Shown here one piece after another: positions 1 to 14,594 of a stretch of 64,000 bases of DNA. The notes under the pieces were generated by a model. It ran no database searches. It saw nothing but the letters and a program-made list of their open reading frames with translations, and was not told the DNA's origin. Positions within the stretch are counted from its first letter, which is position 1; each line of letters begins with the position of its first letter. The DNA is from Dicaeum eximium. Taxonomy: Eukaryota; Chordata; Aves; Passeriformes; Dicaeidae. Where the stretch lies: positions 1,000,990 through 1,064,989 of the forward strand of contig VWZP01002584.1 in the NCBI GenBank assembly GCA_013396995.1. Reading direction: 5' to 3'. Position numbers and translations under genes: made by a program.

Positions 1-815
1 TTGTAAATATTCCTGATGGATCAGTCTGAACTGTAGATTAGCTCAGTGGTGATGTTTAGCTAGAGGCTGAACTTCACACTTCAGCTCTCTGAAGCCTTAA
101 TGTACAGTGTGCTGTGTTAGCATCACCACTTTAGGCAAACAGCAGAAAGCAAACACGTGCACACACATACATGGACAAAGAGAGGAAAAGAATCTTTAAA
201 AATATTAAGATTTTAAAAATACTTGGTAGAATTGTTTTAAGTCGCATCCTGGCAAAAGTGCTTTTTTCTATATACTGTGAGAAGCCCTGCTTACCTTTTA
301 AGCAATACATGAAATAGTGGTGTTACAAAATCAAAAATAGTGCTGTAGATTTCAAAACAAGAAAAAAAAAAAGAAACCAAAAAGAAACAATCTTCCCACA
401 ATCTATACCATTAGGAAAAAAAAAATACATCTGTTCCACTAAGTTTTACAATGGCATTTTTGAGAGAAACACATAAATGGCACTTCTTTTTCTTAAAAAC
501 CAAATAACTATAATCTCAGCAACAACTTTCTGTTTGTTTGGACACTTGATTCTTCCAAGTTAGCAGGGTGTTTCTATATTTGAAATGTGGCTCTGAATAA
601 TACCTTTATGGCACAATCTGAGTTTATAAAGAAATAAGAAAAAGAACAAAAATAATCATCTACAGTGTTACATGGCCACCTTCACAATCACAGCTCTGGC
701 AAAAAAAAAAGAACCAAAATAGACTCAACCCAAATCCTCAGATCCCATAGGAGCAGCAAACTTTAGTAGAGTACTCTGGCTCTTTTTATTCTCTTTCAGC
801 CATTCTGCGTGTTGA

Positions 816-900
816 AACCACACAAAAAACCCCCAAACAAACAAAAACCACACCAAAAATCCACCAAACAAACAAATTTAAAAAAAAAATCAAGAGAAAA
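816..900. repeat. A/C-rich low-complexity tract
   Basis: Runs of AAAC, CAAA and poly-A of this kind are common in this window. No coding content. Confidence 0.8.
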
Positions 901-3207
901 TGCACTTCAGAATTGCTGGCATGGAATACAGCTGGCTGCTGTCCATCAGCCAGATGTCAGTGGCTAAAAGCTGCATCACTTGCAGGGAATAGCAGGGGTG
1001 TCTGACTAGGAGGCAGGAATACATCAGTGAGCAGTGGGATGAAGGACCTCAAATTCTGAGTGCCCCTGAAGCTTCAGAGATTTGCAGAGCTCTCTAGTCT
1101 TGCTCAATCCCTGTGAATAGTTCACCCTAGCAGCTGTTCAGATGTTTGTTTGAATAAATTTTTGTAAAAAATGTTGAAATAATTATTTTGTATAAAGCTC
1201 TTGCATCATGGTCTGGGCTGCGAGTTATTGCAGGGCTCTGAGACAATGCACTGTGGTTTTGACCCTGAATCAAGTATTCACTTATGTTCCTTTTAGTTTT
1301 AGAAAAAAATTAAAGACTCAAAGACATGAAAGATTCACACTGAAAGCAAAGGCTCATAGATTTCCTCTGGTCACTCACTCCTTCAACTCACTCTGTTCCA
1401 TCAGGCGTGAAATTCGTGATGGTTGAAAAGAAACTTAACACCATATCCATCTCCATGTTTTTTCCTAGAAGACCATAACACATCAAAAGTTCACCACTAG
1501 TCTTTTCAGCCTTTCAAAGCTCTCAATTTTTCAAACTAAAATTTCACCACATGTTATGTTAATTCATAATAAATATTTTAACTCCACCCATGTCAGCACT
1601 TTACTTGGTATTAAGTTGCTGAGCAAACACACGCACAAAAAAAATTCTCAGCCAAAAATCCAAAAACCTACAGAACAACATGATTTTAAACAGTGACATA
1701 TGATTTCTTATTATCAATTCACAGGCTAGAAAACATGTAACTTTCATAAAATTAAACCAAGGAAACTTAATTTTTAAACATGATGCAAGAGATGCACAAT
1801 TTATCGGTAAATTGTCTAAAGATATCTACTCATTTAATTAGCTCCCACTTCACTGAAGCTGATTTTACTCTCAGCTGAAGCAAGGCAAGGCTTTTCTTGT
1901 GCTGATCAACAGAGCAACTATGTTGCCTTTAATGAAGACTTAAATGCTCTGAAGATGTGTCTTTAAATATGAATTAATCTACCTTCTTAAATTTGCTCCC
2001 CTGTCTCATAAGGGAGATATACAACCCTTAAATTGTAAAATAAAACTTGAAAATCTACCAAAAGAGTATTCATATCTGAACTTCACACACATCATTTATT
2101 GATATTCTATGCCCAGAAAAACTAAGTTGACCATTAAAAAATTTATATTGTTTCACAGCTTTCATGCGTAAGTGTTTATTCCCTATAGAATAGTCCTATT
2201 AATTTAGCCTAAACCCCTGCAGTGGGATGCAACAACACTATACTAAACATTAAATATTGTAAACACAGATTTATTCAGATAGCTACTACAGAAAGTACAT
2301 TTTTCTACAGTTGGTCCAAACAAATTCTTTACACATTTTTATGAATTGACAAATTCTTTTTAGTTTAGGAACTTTAAAATAATAAATCTTTCATATGAAA
2401 ATTTGATTGCTTCAGGTTGATCAGACTTCTGTTTCAAGTAAGCAAACATAGTCCAAGAAACATTGGTCCCTATGAAATGTTATTACTTAAGGTTAATATA
2501 ACAAGCAAAAATAAGGAACATCAGCAGGTGGAATTCCAAACGTTCAGCTGATCATTAGGCTGAAGTAAAACAAGAAAATGCACCCATAGGCATAAATACT
2601 GTATAGAGAGAAGTCACCAAAAAGATGACAGAATCTGAAGGAATATTGTTTTTTCATACCTTTACCAAATACATACTTGTAGTCTAGCAGCAATATGCTA
2701 CAATCTCCCTGCTTGTACCAGTATTTTTCTGTGAGGAATGCCTGGAATCCAATCCCTATATTATACTGGTAATCAAGGAGGAATACTGCATGCAAATCTA
2801 GTAACCTTATTTATGAAAGAATGCTGAAGAAGTGCAAAATGTCAAGAAGTACTGCAAAATAAACCCTCAAAATCAATCAAGTCCCCACAAAAGTCACCCT
2901 GCCAGAAGTCAGAATTTCATCCAGTCTCCTCAGAAAGACTGAGGGGGCAATGACCTAGTTCCAGTCATGGAGAAATCCTGGATATTAAATGGTTCTTCTG
3001 ACTTGAAGAAAGCATAATAGTAAAATGTTTACTAGCCTGGGATTGAACTCAGAGAAAGATATACAGGAGGCCAATTTATAAATTTTACATGGAAACATAT
3101 TAATCTAAGGGAAGTGACAGAATTTAATGTGTTCTGGTTGTCTCAGGTGCACGGGCTTTTTTTCTTTCTGAAACTATTTGAGTACAACACAAATTATTAT
3201 CACATGG

Positions 3208-3296
3208 TGTGATTCTTGGGATGTCCTGTGCAGGGCCAGGAGCTGGATTTCATGATCCTTGTGAGTCCCTTTCAGCTCAGGATATCCTATGATTCC
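3208..3296 (+). mobile_element. CR1 LINE 3' end fragment
   Basis: The plus strand reads TGTCCTGTGCAGGGCCAGGA, then GCTGGATTTCATGATCCTTG, GTCCCTTTCAGCTCAGGATA and CCTATGATTCC. This is the sense strand of a CR1 3' end finishing in the ATTCTATG-like octamer. About 90 bp remain. Confidence 0.82.
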
Positions 3297-6200
3297 AAGC
3301 AACTCTTGACAGCAAGATGAGATTCCCACTTTCATCTGCTTATTCACACTCCTTCACCAGGAACTCTCCTCTCTGAAAAATACCTGTTAAAAACATTAGC
3401 CTAAATATAGGCTAAGTACCAGCTAGCACATAGACTTTTCCTAACTATGTTGTGTCAAAACAATTCTGCACAGTTTACATAGCATAATTCAACTCAGATT
3501 TTCTCCAAAAAGGTTGCCTTGACAGTGGCTGCACATGGAGTCAGGCTTCCTCCAAGCAGGGATGTAATAATGGTAGGGAAGGCTGGAGGCAAAGAGCTGG
3601 GACCAAAACCTCTTAACTTGGCTAAGCAGTAGCCATAAGAGCACATCTGACCTAATTTGACAAAACAACAGTTCACATCACATCAGCCAGCTCCCCACTT
3701 CTGTGGAACTGCACATACAGAGGAAAGGGATGAGGTTATCCTCCACTCCCCCCTTCCTGAGCCACACAGTAACAAGAGCAATTGCAGGATGGGGATAATG
3801 CAGCCTAATACTTCAGCAGCTGCAATCCAGAGAAGTGAACTCCTCAGCACTGAAATTGCTTCTGCACTCAAAATAGTCTGTGCTGGCTGCACATTTCTAC
3901 ATGTAGGAAATCCCTTTTTGTTTTTTTATTCTTTGAGAAGACTTACAAAGAAAGAGTAAGCATCTGCTTACAGCAGGAATAGTCTGCTTCTGCTGCTGTT
4001 CTTTTTTGAGCCTATATAAACTCTCAAATATTTAATTACCTATTATATTTTGCAGCTATTAGATAGATTACAGCAGGTTTGAGTTTATGTGTTGTGATTG
4101 AGATAGAGCAAGCCAGAGCAGCTACACCCAGTCCCTTTACTGGTAAGTTTTATCTGCAGGCTTAACAAAGTACACAGACATCCAGGCTGAGCTCTCTCAC
4201 ATAAAACTGATAATAAAATAAACCTTTCCAAACTATACTCAGGTTATTTATTTTAGACGGAGACAAAATAATTCCCATTAACATCTCCTCTATCTTCTTT
4301 TCACTCATGACCATGTCCAGGTACAAAAACTGCACAAAGAATGCTGATCCTGCCACACACAGAGCGACATGTGGCACAGCCCCACAAGACCAGCAAGACC
4401 ATTTTTCTTGTAATATGTGACTTCTGAAACTCTGGGAAATGTTATATACCATATTTTTGCAAAAATTCATACAGGAAATTATGTATTTTCTCCTGTTGCT
4501 CAGTGTAACATGGGCTGAACAAAAATATATTTATAAGTGTTTATATTTTTGTCCACTCAATTTCTTTGAAATAATCATTATACATTTTAAACCAGAAACT
4601 AATATATTTTTAAAGAATCTCATTTAATTAGCATAAAATGTAAGGAACCTCACACTGCAATTACCAGAACTTTCTTTTTCTCTCACACAACCATGTGCAC
4701 AAAAAAAGAATCCACTAAGAAAAGTCTGGAAGAGTACAACTCTAAAAAGGCCTGCTGGATCAATATTGACTTTATTGGTGCATCTCTTGATTTTCCCCCT
4801 AAGAAAGAAAGTGGTGAAATTATGAGGAGCAGCTAAGAGACTCTCTTTACTGCATCAGATTTATGACAACCTGAAATCTATTACTTTCCCTTATAAAGTC
4901 AGGCAGAGTTTGGAACTGACCATGATTTTGAACTCTTTCCATATGATTAAAAGCTGACAGGCTTTGAGAAAGGGGACAATCTGCAGAGAAACCTTCCAAG
5001 CATGGTGATTCTGAGGCCACTGAAGATACATCTTTAAATACATTATTAAAAGTACTTCTAGGTTTATTTTCAACTACTATTCTTAATAAACTAATCTTTC
5101 TGCAAAAGACCTTAATGCACACAAGAAAACAGATTATTGAACGATGTTCAAAGACTAATAACATGCAAGGCCACATCACACCAACTCAAACCAGTCAGCT
5201 TCTCTAGTTGTGTGTAGAAAGAGACAATGCACAACCAACCTCAGTAAACACCTCAGTGAGAGCATTTGCTTGTTTAAAATATAAAACAAACTAAACTGAA
5301 ATTTGTACTAATGGTGCACAAATCAAAGAGCAGACTAGAGCTGACCACTCTGAACACACAGACTGCAAAGTATCTAGGATGTTTGTGCTAACCATCTAAA
5401 ATGGAAAATATCTCCATTACTTGGCTTGTTAAATGCTGACTGATGTGATCAAAAATGACACTGAGTTACCAAAGCCAAGTAAGCAAGGTAAGTAACTGAG
5501 CACTGCCCTTCCAGCAGGTGTTATCTGCTGCTTCAGGAAACTGTCAACCTAATAGAGATGGTTACAGCCCACCTGGAGTACCAAACAGCCCAGAGATCTG
5601 ATACAACACTGCCCCTGTAATTAGTATTATCCTAATGATATAGGCTATAAGTGTGCAGAAGTTTGACTGAATTTTGCTGTAGACACAGCCTTCCTCCTCA
5701 AGTAATTTATTTTTCTTTTGCAAATATTCCATATCAAACCAAGATATACTTTGTAAATTTTCTACCAGTCTATTTATATGGACTAATTTAATGTACATCA
5801 CTTCATGGAGAGATAAAGCCCAGCTGAGTGAACAAAAATACGTAAAGAAAGAAAAGTAGCAAATAAAAGTGAACCTTAAGGACAGAAAAGTTTCTCAAGA
5901 TAACTAGGTCTTCAAAAGACAAATGAAAAATAGTAGTAATAATAGAGATTAACAGCTCCTTTATTGGAAGTCTGCCCAAGGCTGAGGTAAAAACTAAGTA
6001 TAGGATTCCATGAAAAAAAGCCAAATATTCTCCCCATCATTAAAATAAATTAAAATCTGTTCACATTAGAGTTTCCCATTTTTAACTAAAGAGGAAAAAA
6101 CCCCAGGCTATTTCTGTATCCTGATTACCAGAAAACAATTAAATAAATGAAAAGTTATTTGATTTAAAATTAGCTTTCTCTCAACTCACTAACAGAAGAG

Positions 6201-9200
6201 CACGTTTGTATCACCTAATGACTAAACAAAAATCAGTTTTGTCCTCATGTACAGCCTTTTTCTACTCCATCTTGAATCCAGGTATTTTAAACAGCAAGAT
6301 TCCTCGCCTCCTTAAACTTATCATAACACCTATGCTGAAATGGCAGCTAAAGGAGAATTCACATTACACTCCCTCCAAAACCTTCCTGTGCATTACAAGC
6401 ACTCGGTGCAGAACTGCAGGGATTTGGCCTCTGCTGCACTAATGAACAAATCTAGGTGCCCACAGCCACACCATAAAGCCAACTTTCCCCAGGACATACA
6501 CAGTACGTCCCACAGAGACTTTTATTGGCTAACAAGTCTTATTTCACACCACCACTAATCCTTTCCCTGGAACAAAGCTGCAAGAGAAACAGTAATTCTC
6601 TACCCAGGAACCTTTTATTATGAATTAGCTCCAAATTATCATGACTAGTATTTTTCTAAACAAAATGGCAAAGCATGCTCCAAAAGCGTTTGTGTAACTT
6701 GACCATCCTAACAACCACCACTGAAATTGCATGCTAAACAATATTTAGAAAAATTTTTATTACCAGAAGAAACCATCCTACCTTATATTCCATGGCTGTC
6801 ACAAAGAAACAATTACCTTCCCATCACCATAAAACTGCTTCTCCCCACTGCAACAAAGCACAGCATCTGCCAGCATTAACTTTATTTCAATCCATAAAAA
6901 GGGAGAAGGCTTTCAGACACTACTTTCCAACATATTTTGAATAAAATCCTCTTTCATCAAGAGTGTTTCTCTCCCTCTAATGAGCCCTAGTGTAGCTTAT
7001 TCCTTCCCAAGTCTTGTTGTAGAGGCTCTCTTATTTCCACACACACCTTTACGTTCCTCAAGAAGGTGAAATCCGTACCATTTCCCAATCAGTGCCTTAA
7101 AAATAAAGCTGCAAAGCCTGCCATAACTTTTTATAGTGGCCATATTACTTCTTTTATAGATGATACAGTGAATCTAAGATACAAAAAAAATGCACAGGCC
7201 CATAAAAGACCTTTATTGCATGCAGTAATTGAAAATGTATTTTGTATTTTATTTTTTAAGGTAGAATTTCTCTGTGTTTTAAATTAAGAGAGTTTAGGAC
7301 ATGATGCCTGAATACATTTCTGCAGAATTTTTACTTCAAGTAAGAGATGCACAAAACTTACATAATGCACACACATATGCTTAATTAAACAATTTAAATC
7401 ATAATGCTTATACATTTAATTTGGAAGATCAAAGGTATGTTATATAAAAAGTTAAAATGTTTATTCCTTCAGGCAATGGAATCTATATGAACGCTGACAT
7501 ATCTTTATGTTCCATGCAGTTGTTTCTCTTATAATTAAAAAAAGCAATGCCATGTGTTCCAAAGTTTGATACTCTGCTAGCCTTACACAAGATCCTACCT
7601 GTGATTTTTCATTCCCACTACACACATACATTTCAGATTCAGTTTCAACTCATCAACCAGAAGAATCTCCAATACATCTATAGTGGGAACAATTAGATGC
7701 AAATAATCATCAGGCATTAGGCAACACTAAGCCATATATCTCAACAAATCATCTTAGCCAAATTAATACCCTCCAAGGGAAGTAATTATTATCTCTCCAA
7801 ATCATTTAAATAGAAAGACAGAAGCTCAAATAATTAAAAGTCAAAAATAAAGAGATCGTTACTCTTAACGTACCTTCCTGTGCTTTAGGTCTCATCACAA
7901 CCCAGGGCTGAACTTAGAGCCAACACCACACATCATCAGGAACAATAACCTGTTCACTTTTATAGGGGCAGAAGTCACGAAATTCCAGAGGGGCTGTTAA
8001 CACAGTTTCAAAAAATACAAATCCTTGGAAATAACAGATGCACAAAATCTTACCTAGGTTGGACGGATCCATTAAAAAGAGTTTCCTTGGTTTCTTGTAG
8101 GTAACAATCCTATTTCCAGGCCTGCCCTGTTAGGGGCTTTTCCTTCCCTCCCTAAACCCTCTCTGGGCAGCTTCAGGAGCCTTTGTTCCCAAGTTAAGCC
8201 CCTGCAGCTGCCCCAGCTCTACACTCCAAAGAAAACCAAAAACCCTGAGATCTGGAAGAGAAGACATAAGGTGGCTGATCAAGGACTAAAACTGCAGGTA
8301 TAACAAACAGCATTGTCAGAAAACAGCTACAGTTTTAAGAACCTCCAGAAAAAGGGGAAGAGGGGAGAAAAGTGAGGAGGTATGAAGCCCTAAGGGACTG
8401 GCACCTTCTGCCACTGGGCAAGACTCTTCATTTTCTTACACAATCCCAGCTGGCAGATATGATGAAGCTGAGTGCCCACAGGCTGAGGAATAAAAAAATA
8501 ACTTCACCTGCTTCGTGCTGTGCACACAAGACACTTTTAAACAAAATCTGCTGAGCAAGACTACTGCATAACCAGCTCCTTTCAACTGTTTCCTGCTCTT
8601 TTGGTGGTCTATGGCTTTTACAAGATGCCATCAAGATGAATTACAGACAGAGACAGTAACTGAAGTCTGGTGAATAGTTAATGCCTTTGGATGTAGACCA
8701 CAGACCAATTCAAACTTTCTGCTCTCCTCTTTAACTCTAAAGATACCACACAGAGCTTCACACAGTGTTGTGTATCAGTCTATTTCAATATAGGAATACT
8801 TCAAGCAAATGTTTAAAAAACAAAACAATCACAAACCCAAAAACTTTAAACTACACATCTCCTCGTTTCAGAATGATATGACCAAAGGAAATAACATTTC
8901 CAATAAAAGAAAAGCTTATTAAAAGCTACCACTTTTCCAACAATCCTTCTCAAGTTCTCTTCTCCTTCTTCTGCTTTGCTTGGATTCACTAAAGAATAAC
9001 AGTATTTCTTCAAGACAATCATGTTTCTTAGGAAGCCTGAATAGTCTGAACAGCAAACTGTACACTTACTTTTTCATCCTGTGACTTCTCTCATTGTATT
9101 CTTAATTGAAGAATAAGTAACAGGAGTGAAATAAACTCCGGTGCTGATTTAAACTCCCAGAGCAGTATGAAAGCTTAAGTACAGCAAAATAAGCAGTGTT

Positions 9201-10133
9201 TTACTTACTGATTTATTTCATGGGGACAGAATTGTTTATACCTTTTCCAAGCTGTAGCTGTGGTCAGGGTAGTACACATATATATAGTTTAATGGAGACA
9301 GAATCCCTGAATCTATGGTCATGGAATTACAGTCTTCAATGGCATTTCTATACTGCATGATTGACTTGTAGCCTCAGGTTAACTCTGAACATTTGCTTTA
9401 ATAAAGCTACACTAGGTTGAGCAGAAGTCTCATGTATCACAAGCTTTTGAAACTTGGAATAATCTGCAACTTTTCTGAACCCATTCCAACTTTCTGATGT
9501 CCTTTTTTGTGCATGAATGGATTCAGCATTCCAGTAATTGTCTCACTGATGAGTCACCTGTACCTTATCTCTTTACTTCTATTTCACAGCTCAATTAAAA
9601 ATCTTCTTAGACTATCTAATGTGATTCCAGGTCCTGTTAAGCCTCACTCCCTTAACAGAGTATGGTCCCATAATGCAAAACCTCTGAACATACACCTTTC
9701 GTGTTCAGACATATGATGTGGCATTTCAATGCAAGCATACACTTGCCAGGCCATTCAGTTCAAATATGGAGAGTGGACTCAGCTTTAACACTACAGGTTT
9801 ATCTGGGTTTTTTATCTTGTTTATATTACTTGTCTTATGTACAAATCCTGCAAATTTTGACTGATGATTATTGGGTAAATGCATTTTGAACTTTGCATTT
9901 TATGTATATCTATTCTTACCACCTCTATCTACTAACCCAGTGGGTCTGTGTCTGTGTGTTTAGAGGAAAGGGTCACTGCTTGACTCTTTCCACAAAGCAG
10001 TCAGATAATTTTAAGAAAAGTGAATCAGTGTTTTACCATTAGTTTAGATTGCTCTTCTACTGGCGAGCTCTACTCACACTCATCTAATCCTCTAGGAAGA
10101 CTGGTTTAAATCAGGTTTCTTTTTTATCATAAT

Positions 10134-10141
10134 TGACGTCA
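10134..10141. promoter_or_regulatory. Perfect CRE palindrome TGACGTCA
   Basis: A full-length CREB/ATF site occurs in AT-rich, CpG-poor intron 2 sequence. The match is exact, but an 8-mer can occur by chance in 64 kb, so function is only a possibility. Confidence 0.25.
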
Positions 10142-10922
10142 GGAAAAAATTAAGCCAACTTTCTTCTTTCCAGTAACAAAATATTTAAATGATGACAGCA
10201 CACTGAAGGAGCAAAACCGGGGACTGTAACTGCTAATTACTGCTCCCATTTCCTACCCTCCTAACTTTGAAGCTCTGCATCTATTCCATGACATAGAGAA
10301 GAAATATGCATGAGTTGCAATTCTCCCTCTACAACAGGGATAACTAATTGACAGCCTGAAGGCTGAATCCAGCTCTGCAAGATGGTTTTACTTGGATCCC
10401 ACGATGGCCTAGAGCAAAGGCTGCACATCGTGTACTGTGCTAAACAATTTGCTTAGCCCATAGGAGAGCGGGAAGCAGAGAAAGGGAGTGAGGAGAAGTA
10501 GGAGGAACGGAAGAACGTGGGTGATGGCTGAGGGGCTAGGATGGCAGTGTTCCAGCACTTCCCCACCTTCCCAAGCTGCCTGTCCAGAGAGCAGCTTGTG
10601 TGGGGCAGAGCTGGAGCAAGCTGGGTCCTTCAGAGCATCTGCCCCAAAGTGGGCTGAGCCAGAGCAGGCACCACAACCACGCCAGGCTGTCCAGCTCACA
10701 CACCTTTTGTGATGAGCTTTCCAGAGACAGTTTTGCCAGACCTACTACATAATCAGGGAGGACTGTGAGTGAACTGGTGCCCCAAGAACCCCTAAAACAA
10801 ACAGAGTGGAGAAGGCAGCACCAGTCCTGCATGGGCACTACAATCTCTCCAACAGGAGGTCACACTGCCCGAGCTGATAGTCTGGAAGTTCCTGGCCTGC
10901 ACACAAAATCTCCACAGCCTCT

Positions 10923-11022
10923 ATCACAGAACCACAGAATAAACTAGGTTGGAGAAGACCAACCTGTGACCTAAGATTACCTTATCAGCTAAACCATGGC
11001 ACTGAGAGCCTCATTGAGTCCA
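10923..11022 (-). mobile_element. CR1 LINE 3' end fragment
   Basis: The plus strand shows ATCACAGAACCACAGAATAA, then AGGTTGGAGAAGACC and a CTTATCAGCTAAACCATGGC block ending GCACTGAGAGCC. This is a reverse-complement CR1 3' end with the terminal octamer region (CACAGAA repeated). It lies in intron 2. Confidence 0.75.
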
Positions 11023-14000
11023 TGTAATAAAGCAAAGGGTCTGAATTTGAATTTAGACACCGTCCCTGAGCATCAGTGAACTTAGAATCAATAACTCTCA
11101 TCTGCTTCTGCAGGAACAGTCCTAAGCCCAGCAGGAACAGAGTAAAATAAAAGAAGAAAAACAAGTGTCCCTGTTTCTAGCATCTTCTACAGCACCTACA
11201 TATTTCACTTTTTTGGCCTTTGCTGTCTGGGCAGCAGAGGGTTAAAGACTCAATCATCTTGATATATTCATCTGAGCCATGAGCAGCTGGCAGGGAATAA
11301 ACAAAAAAAAAAAAGGAGGCCCATAGCCATAGGGAATCAGCAATACAGGCTCTAGAGGAATAAATCCAGGAAAATGGAAAATTACAAGTTAGAGAACTCA
11401 TTTTTTATCCCAGCACCACCCAAAAGGGGTAATTTTTGGAACATTTCAAAGGGTTTCCAAAGTTATTTGTAATTAGTGCTAAAAATTGCTCAGAAACATT
11501 TCAATTAGTCCTGAAAACAGAGCAATGAAGAGCAGTCTTGTGAGGAACAAACAGACTGTAAGAGAGTTCCCAATCTCTCCAGAGCTGACAGATCTCTTTG
11601 TGAGCATCTGAGATCAAGATTTAATTTCTTCCTGCCTCAGTTTTTCTGTCTAGAAAACAGCAAGACCACCTTCATTCCCAAAAAATGGGCATATTTAAAT
11701 ATTATAAAATGCTTTTAAGAACTTATTTTGAAACACCTACTTATAAACAGAGGACAGAGGACTTTTTATGGTATTCTTGCAAAAGGAAAACAATGCTATG
11801 GTGCTGGAATAGAAGTATCTCTTGATCCCCTTTCTTCTGTATAGAGACAAAATTTACTAAAGTGAGCTGACCTTTATGGTTTTGTTCATTACCTTGGGAA
11901 AATATTGTGACTATTTTTGGGTATAAAAACCTAATTACTTCAGTTACCATGTTAAAATTAAGTAATTTGCAATGCTCACCATTACACCTTTTATTAATAT
12001 CAAAGGATTGGTTCATCCCATTCAGAATGAAAGGGCTACATAGTGACATTTTTATCGTATTTTACTAGCTAATTCCATGATGGCAGTTTTGAATATTTCA
12101 GTGTCCACTTCTTCAGTAATTATTACTACAAGTCTAATACATTTTATTTTATGAAGAAACTTTGCTATCATATGGAGTATCTTGCCAAAAATGCTGCTTG
12201 ATGCCTACTTATGAAAGAACAGACCTTTACACTGGATTTTATGTTTATTCAGAAAGTGAAATATAGGTAAGTTTTGACATAGTTTGATGAAAACTTGATC
12301 TATTAATAAACAAAAATAATAGGTATTACAAAGACCAGTCTAGAAGACAACACTCTTTAAAAAATCTCAGTAAAGTTACTTTATCAGTGGAGCCTTTTCT
12401 GTTTTAAAACCACACCACACACTACACTAAAGAGCTAATTCCACTAATAAAACTGGAGCCATACAAATTCTCTTCAGATAAAGATGTCTACAAGAGAGAC
12501 TTGCTAGTGTCTGATGAAAAATTTAAGAACAGCATGGTATTTGAGGAATCTGCTTAATTATTGCCATCTTACTCTTGCAGAATTTTTAGCCTACTGTATA
12601 CTTTCAGGTGAAAAAAAAATCCTTCATTTCTTTTAGCATCAGAGAAAATCCTGCAGGTTTTTTACAAAACAATCTATCAGAAGTATTATTGTTGAGTAAG
12701 GATAAGGCATTGAGCTGAAAACCAGACCTTTAACACTAACAGTTTCTGCCAGGAAAGCATTTACTATCAGGAACTGAGGAACAAAAGCAACCAAAAATGC
12801 CTTTGCATCTGGAAATGGTTACCAAAATGGCAACTATGTATAAAGTAGCCCAATCACATAACCCAAAGACTCTCTTTTTTTCTTTTAAAGGCAAGTGTTA
12901 CAAAAAATATTTGACACTTCCCCCTTTTTCCCTTAAGCTCAAATACTTTAAACTTATAAATTAATTCAAAACTAACAAACAAGCTTTTTTTTGTGTGTTT
13001 TTTCCCTCCACCTTATTGTGACCTTTTGGAACTGAATTATATTGCATGTATATAGGTAAAAAATTAAATTTCAGTCTAGCCAGCTCTTACACACAGCTCC
13101 TCTTCCCAATCAATTTTGATAGTATAGAAGCACAAAGAAGCCCAGTTTACAGAGTCCACATGTGTTTAATCTTTGATTAATTGAACAAAAACTAAGCGCC
13201 TCCAGACGTATTTCTTTTAATCACAGGAAAGGTATCTTTTCAGTTGCTTTGCTAGTAGGAGAGAATCAGCAGATGTCTGCCAGGTCTAAAGGGAATTTCT
13301 GTTTCTCTGGAGAAAACAGTTTAAATAGGAGAGGAACAGACATATGCTGACTATGCACTGCTTAACAGATGACGTAGAGAAGCATCTACTACCTCAGGGA
13401 GTGGAACGGGGCAGTTTTCAAATTAAATTTCTTTCAAATTCAAAGTGATCAGCTGAAATCAATTTACATACAGGATGCAAGTCAAGTCAGACAGTTCTCA
13501 TCAAAACAGCTCCCAGACACAAAGATGCAAATCTATCTTTGTCAGCAGAATGATCTCAAAGAAAGGTTTTAACTTGATGACAGCAAAAAGGAACAATAAA
13601 AATTAATTTATTCAGAATAAACACAGCTGATACTTTTGTTTTCTGGGGAATGATAATTCAAAATAATATTTCATTAATATGGAGTATTTGCCAAATATTC
13701 TCAATTCATATACAAAACGCATTGGCACAATGCAAATTTATTTCTAAATATTAACTTAGAAGCAAGTCTGTAAGAACGTCAGAAAAACTTTTTTTGAAGT
13801 GTCATACCGGGGGAAAAAAGCACCAGAACAACCAATGCATGAGGATTACTGGTCAGCATTTTACTTGTTTGACTTTATACTTCTGCCTAAAGGCATTTGT
13901 CCTGTATCATCAGCTAGGACAGGGAAACACTTAAAAAATAGGAATGATCTTCACTTCATCTAGTTCTACCAAGATGTCCTGGGGAAGAGAGGAGGAGGAA

Positions 14001-14572
14001 GAGGAGGGGTAGAGGTAGGGAAAGAAAGATCAAGAGTCTAAAGCAAAAACTGGGAGAAAATGTATTAAGACACCTTAGATGAAAACAGCATTTTATAAAG
14101 ACTCCCCAGGACCAGAGGAAGCTCACAATCAAGAGACCAATGGCCCCAGTTAATTTGACAACTTGCACTAAGGAGTTTCCTCTGAACTCTGCTCAATCCT
14201 TCCCAGCCCACAGGCACACACACAGGCTGGAAAATTACTGAATAGCACATCACTTATGCCGTGGGAGGGGAGTAAAAACAAGCATCAGACACTGAAAACA
14301 AACGGTGGTATCAAAATGTCTTTCCTTCTTTAAGCAATTAGGATATCTGTCTTTATTTGCATTTACACTTGATATTAAGTCCAAATTGTCTTCCACAGGC
14401 TTCTGAATAGCAAAACTTTAAGATCTTTGGTATCAATCCACTGTGTTGGCTGAATTCAGGCAAAACACTTAAATACTTGTCTCAGGCTCATGCTTGATAT
14501 AGTAGGGCCCTTCAACCTGAACAATTTGATTCAATTTTTTTCTTTGAAACTAACAACTTGGTGACAAAATGT

Positions 14573-14594
14573 GCAAAGCAAAGCAAAGCAAAGC
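14573..14594. repeat. Short tandem repeat (GCAAA)n
   Basis: There are four and a half copies of the pentanucleotide GCAAA in intron 2. Confidence 0.9.
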
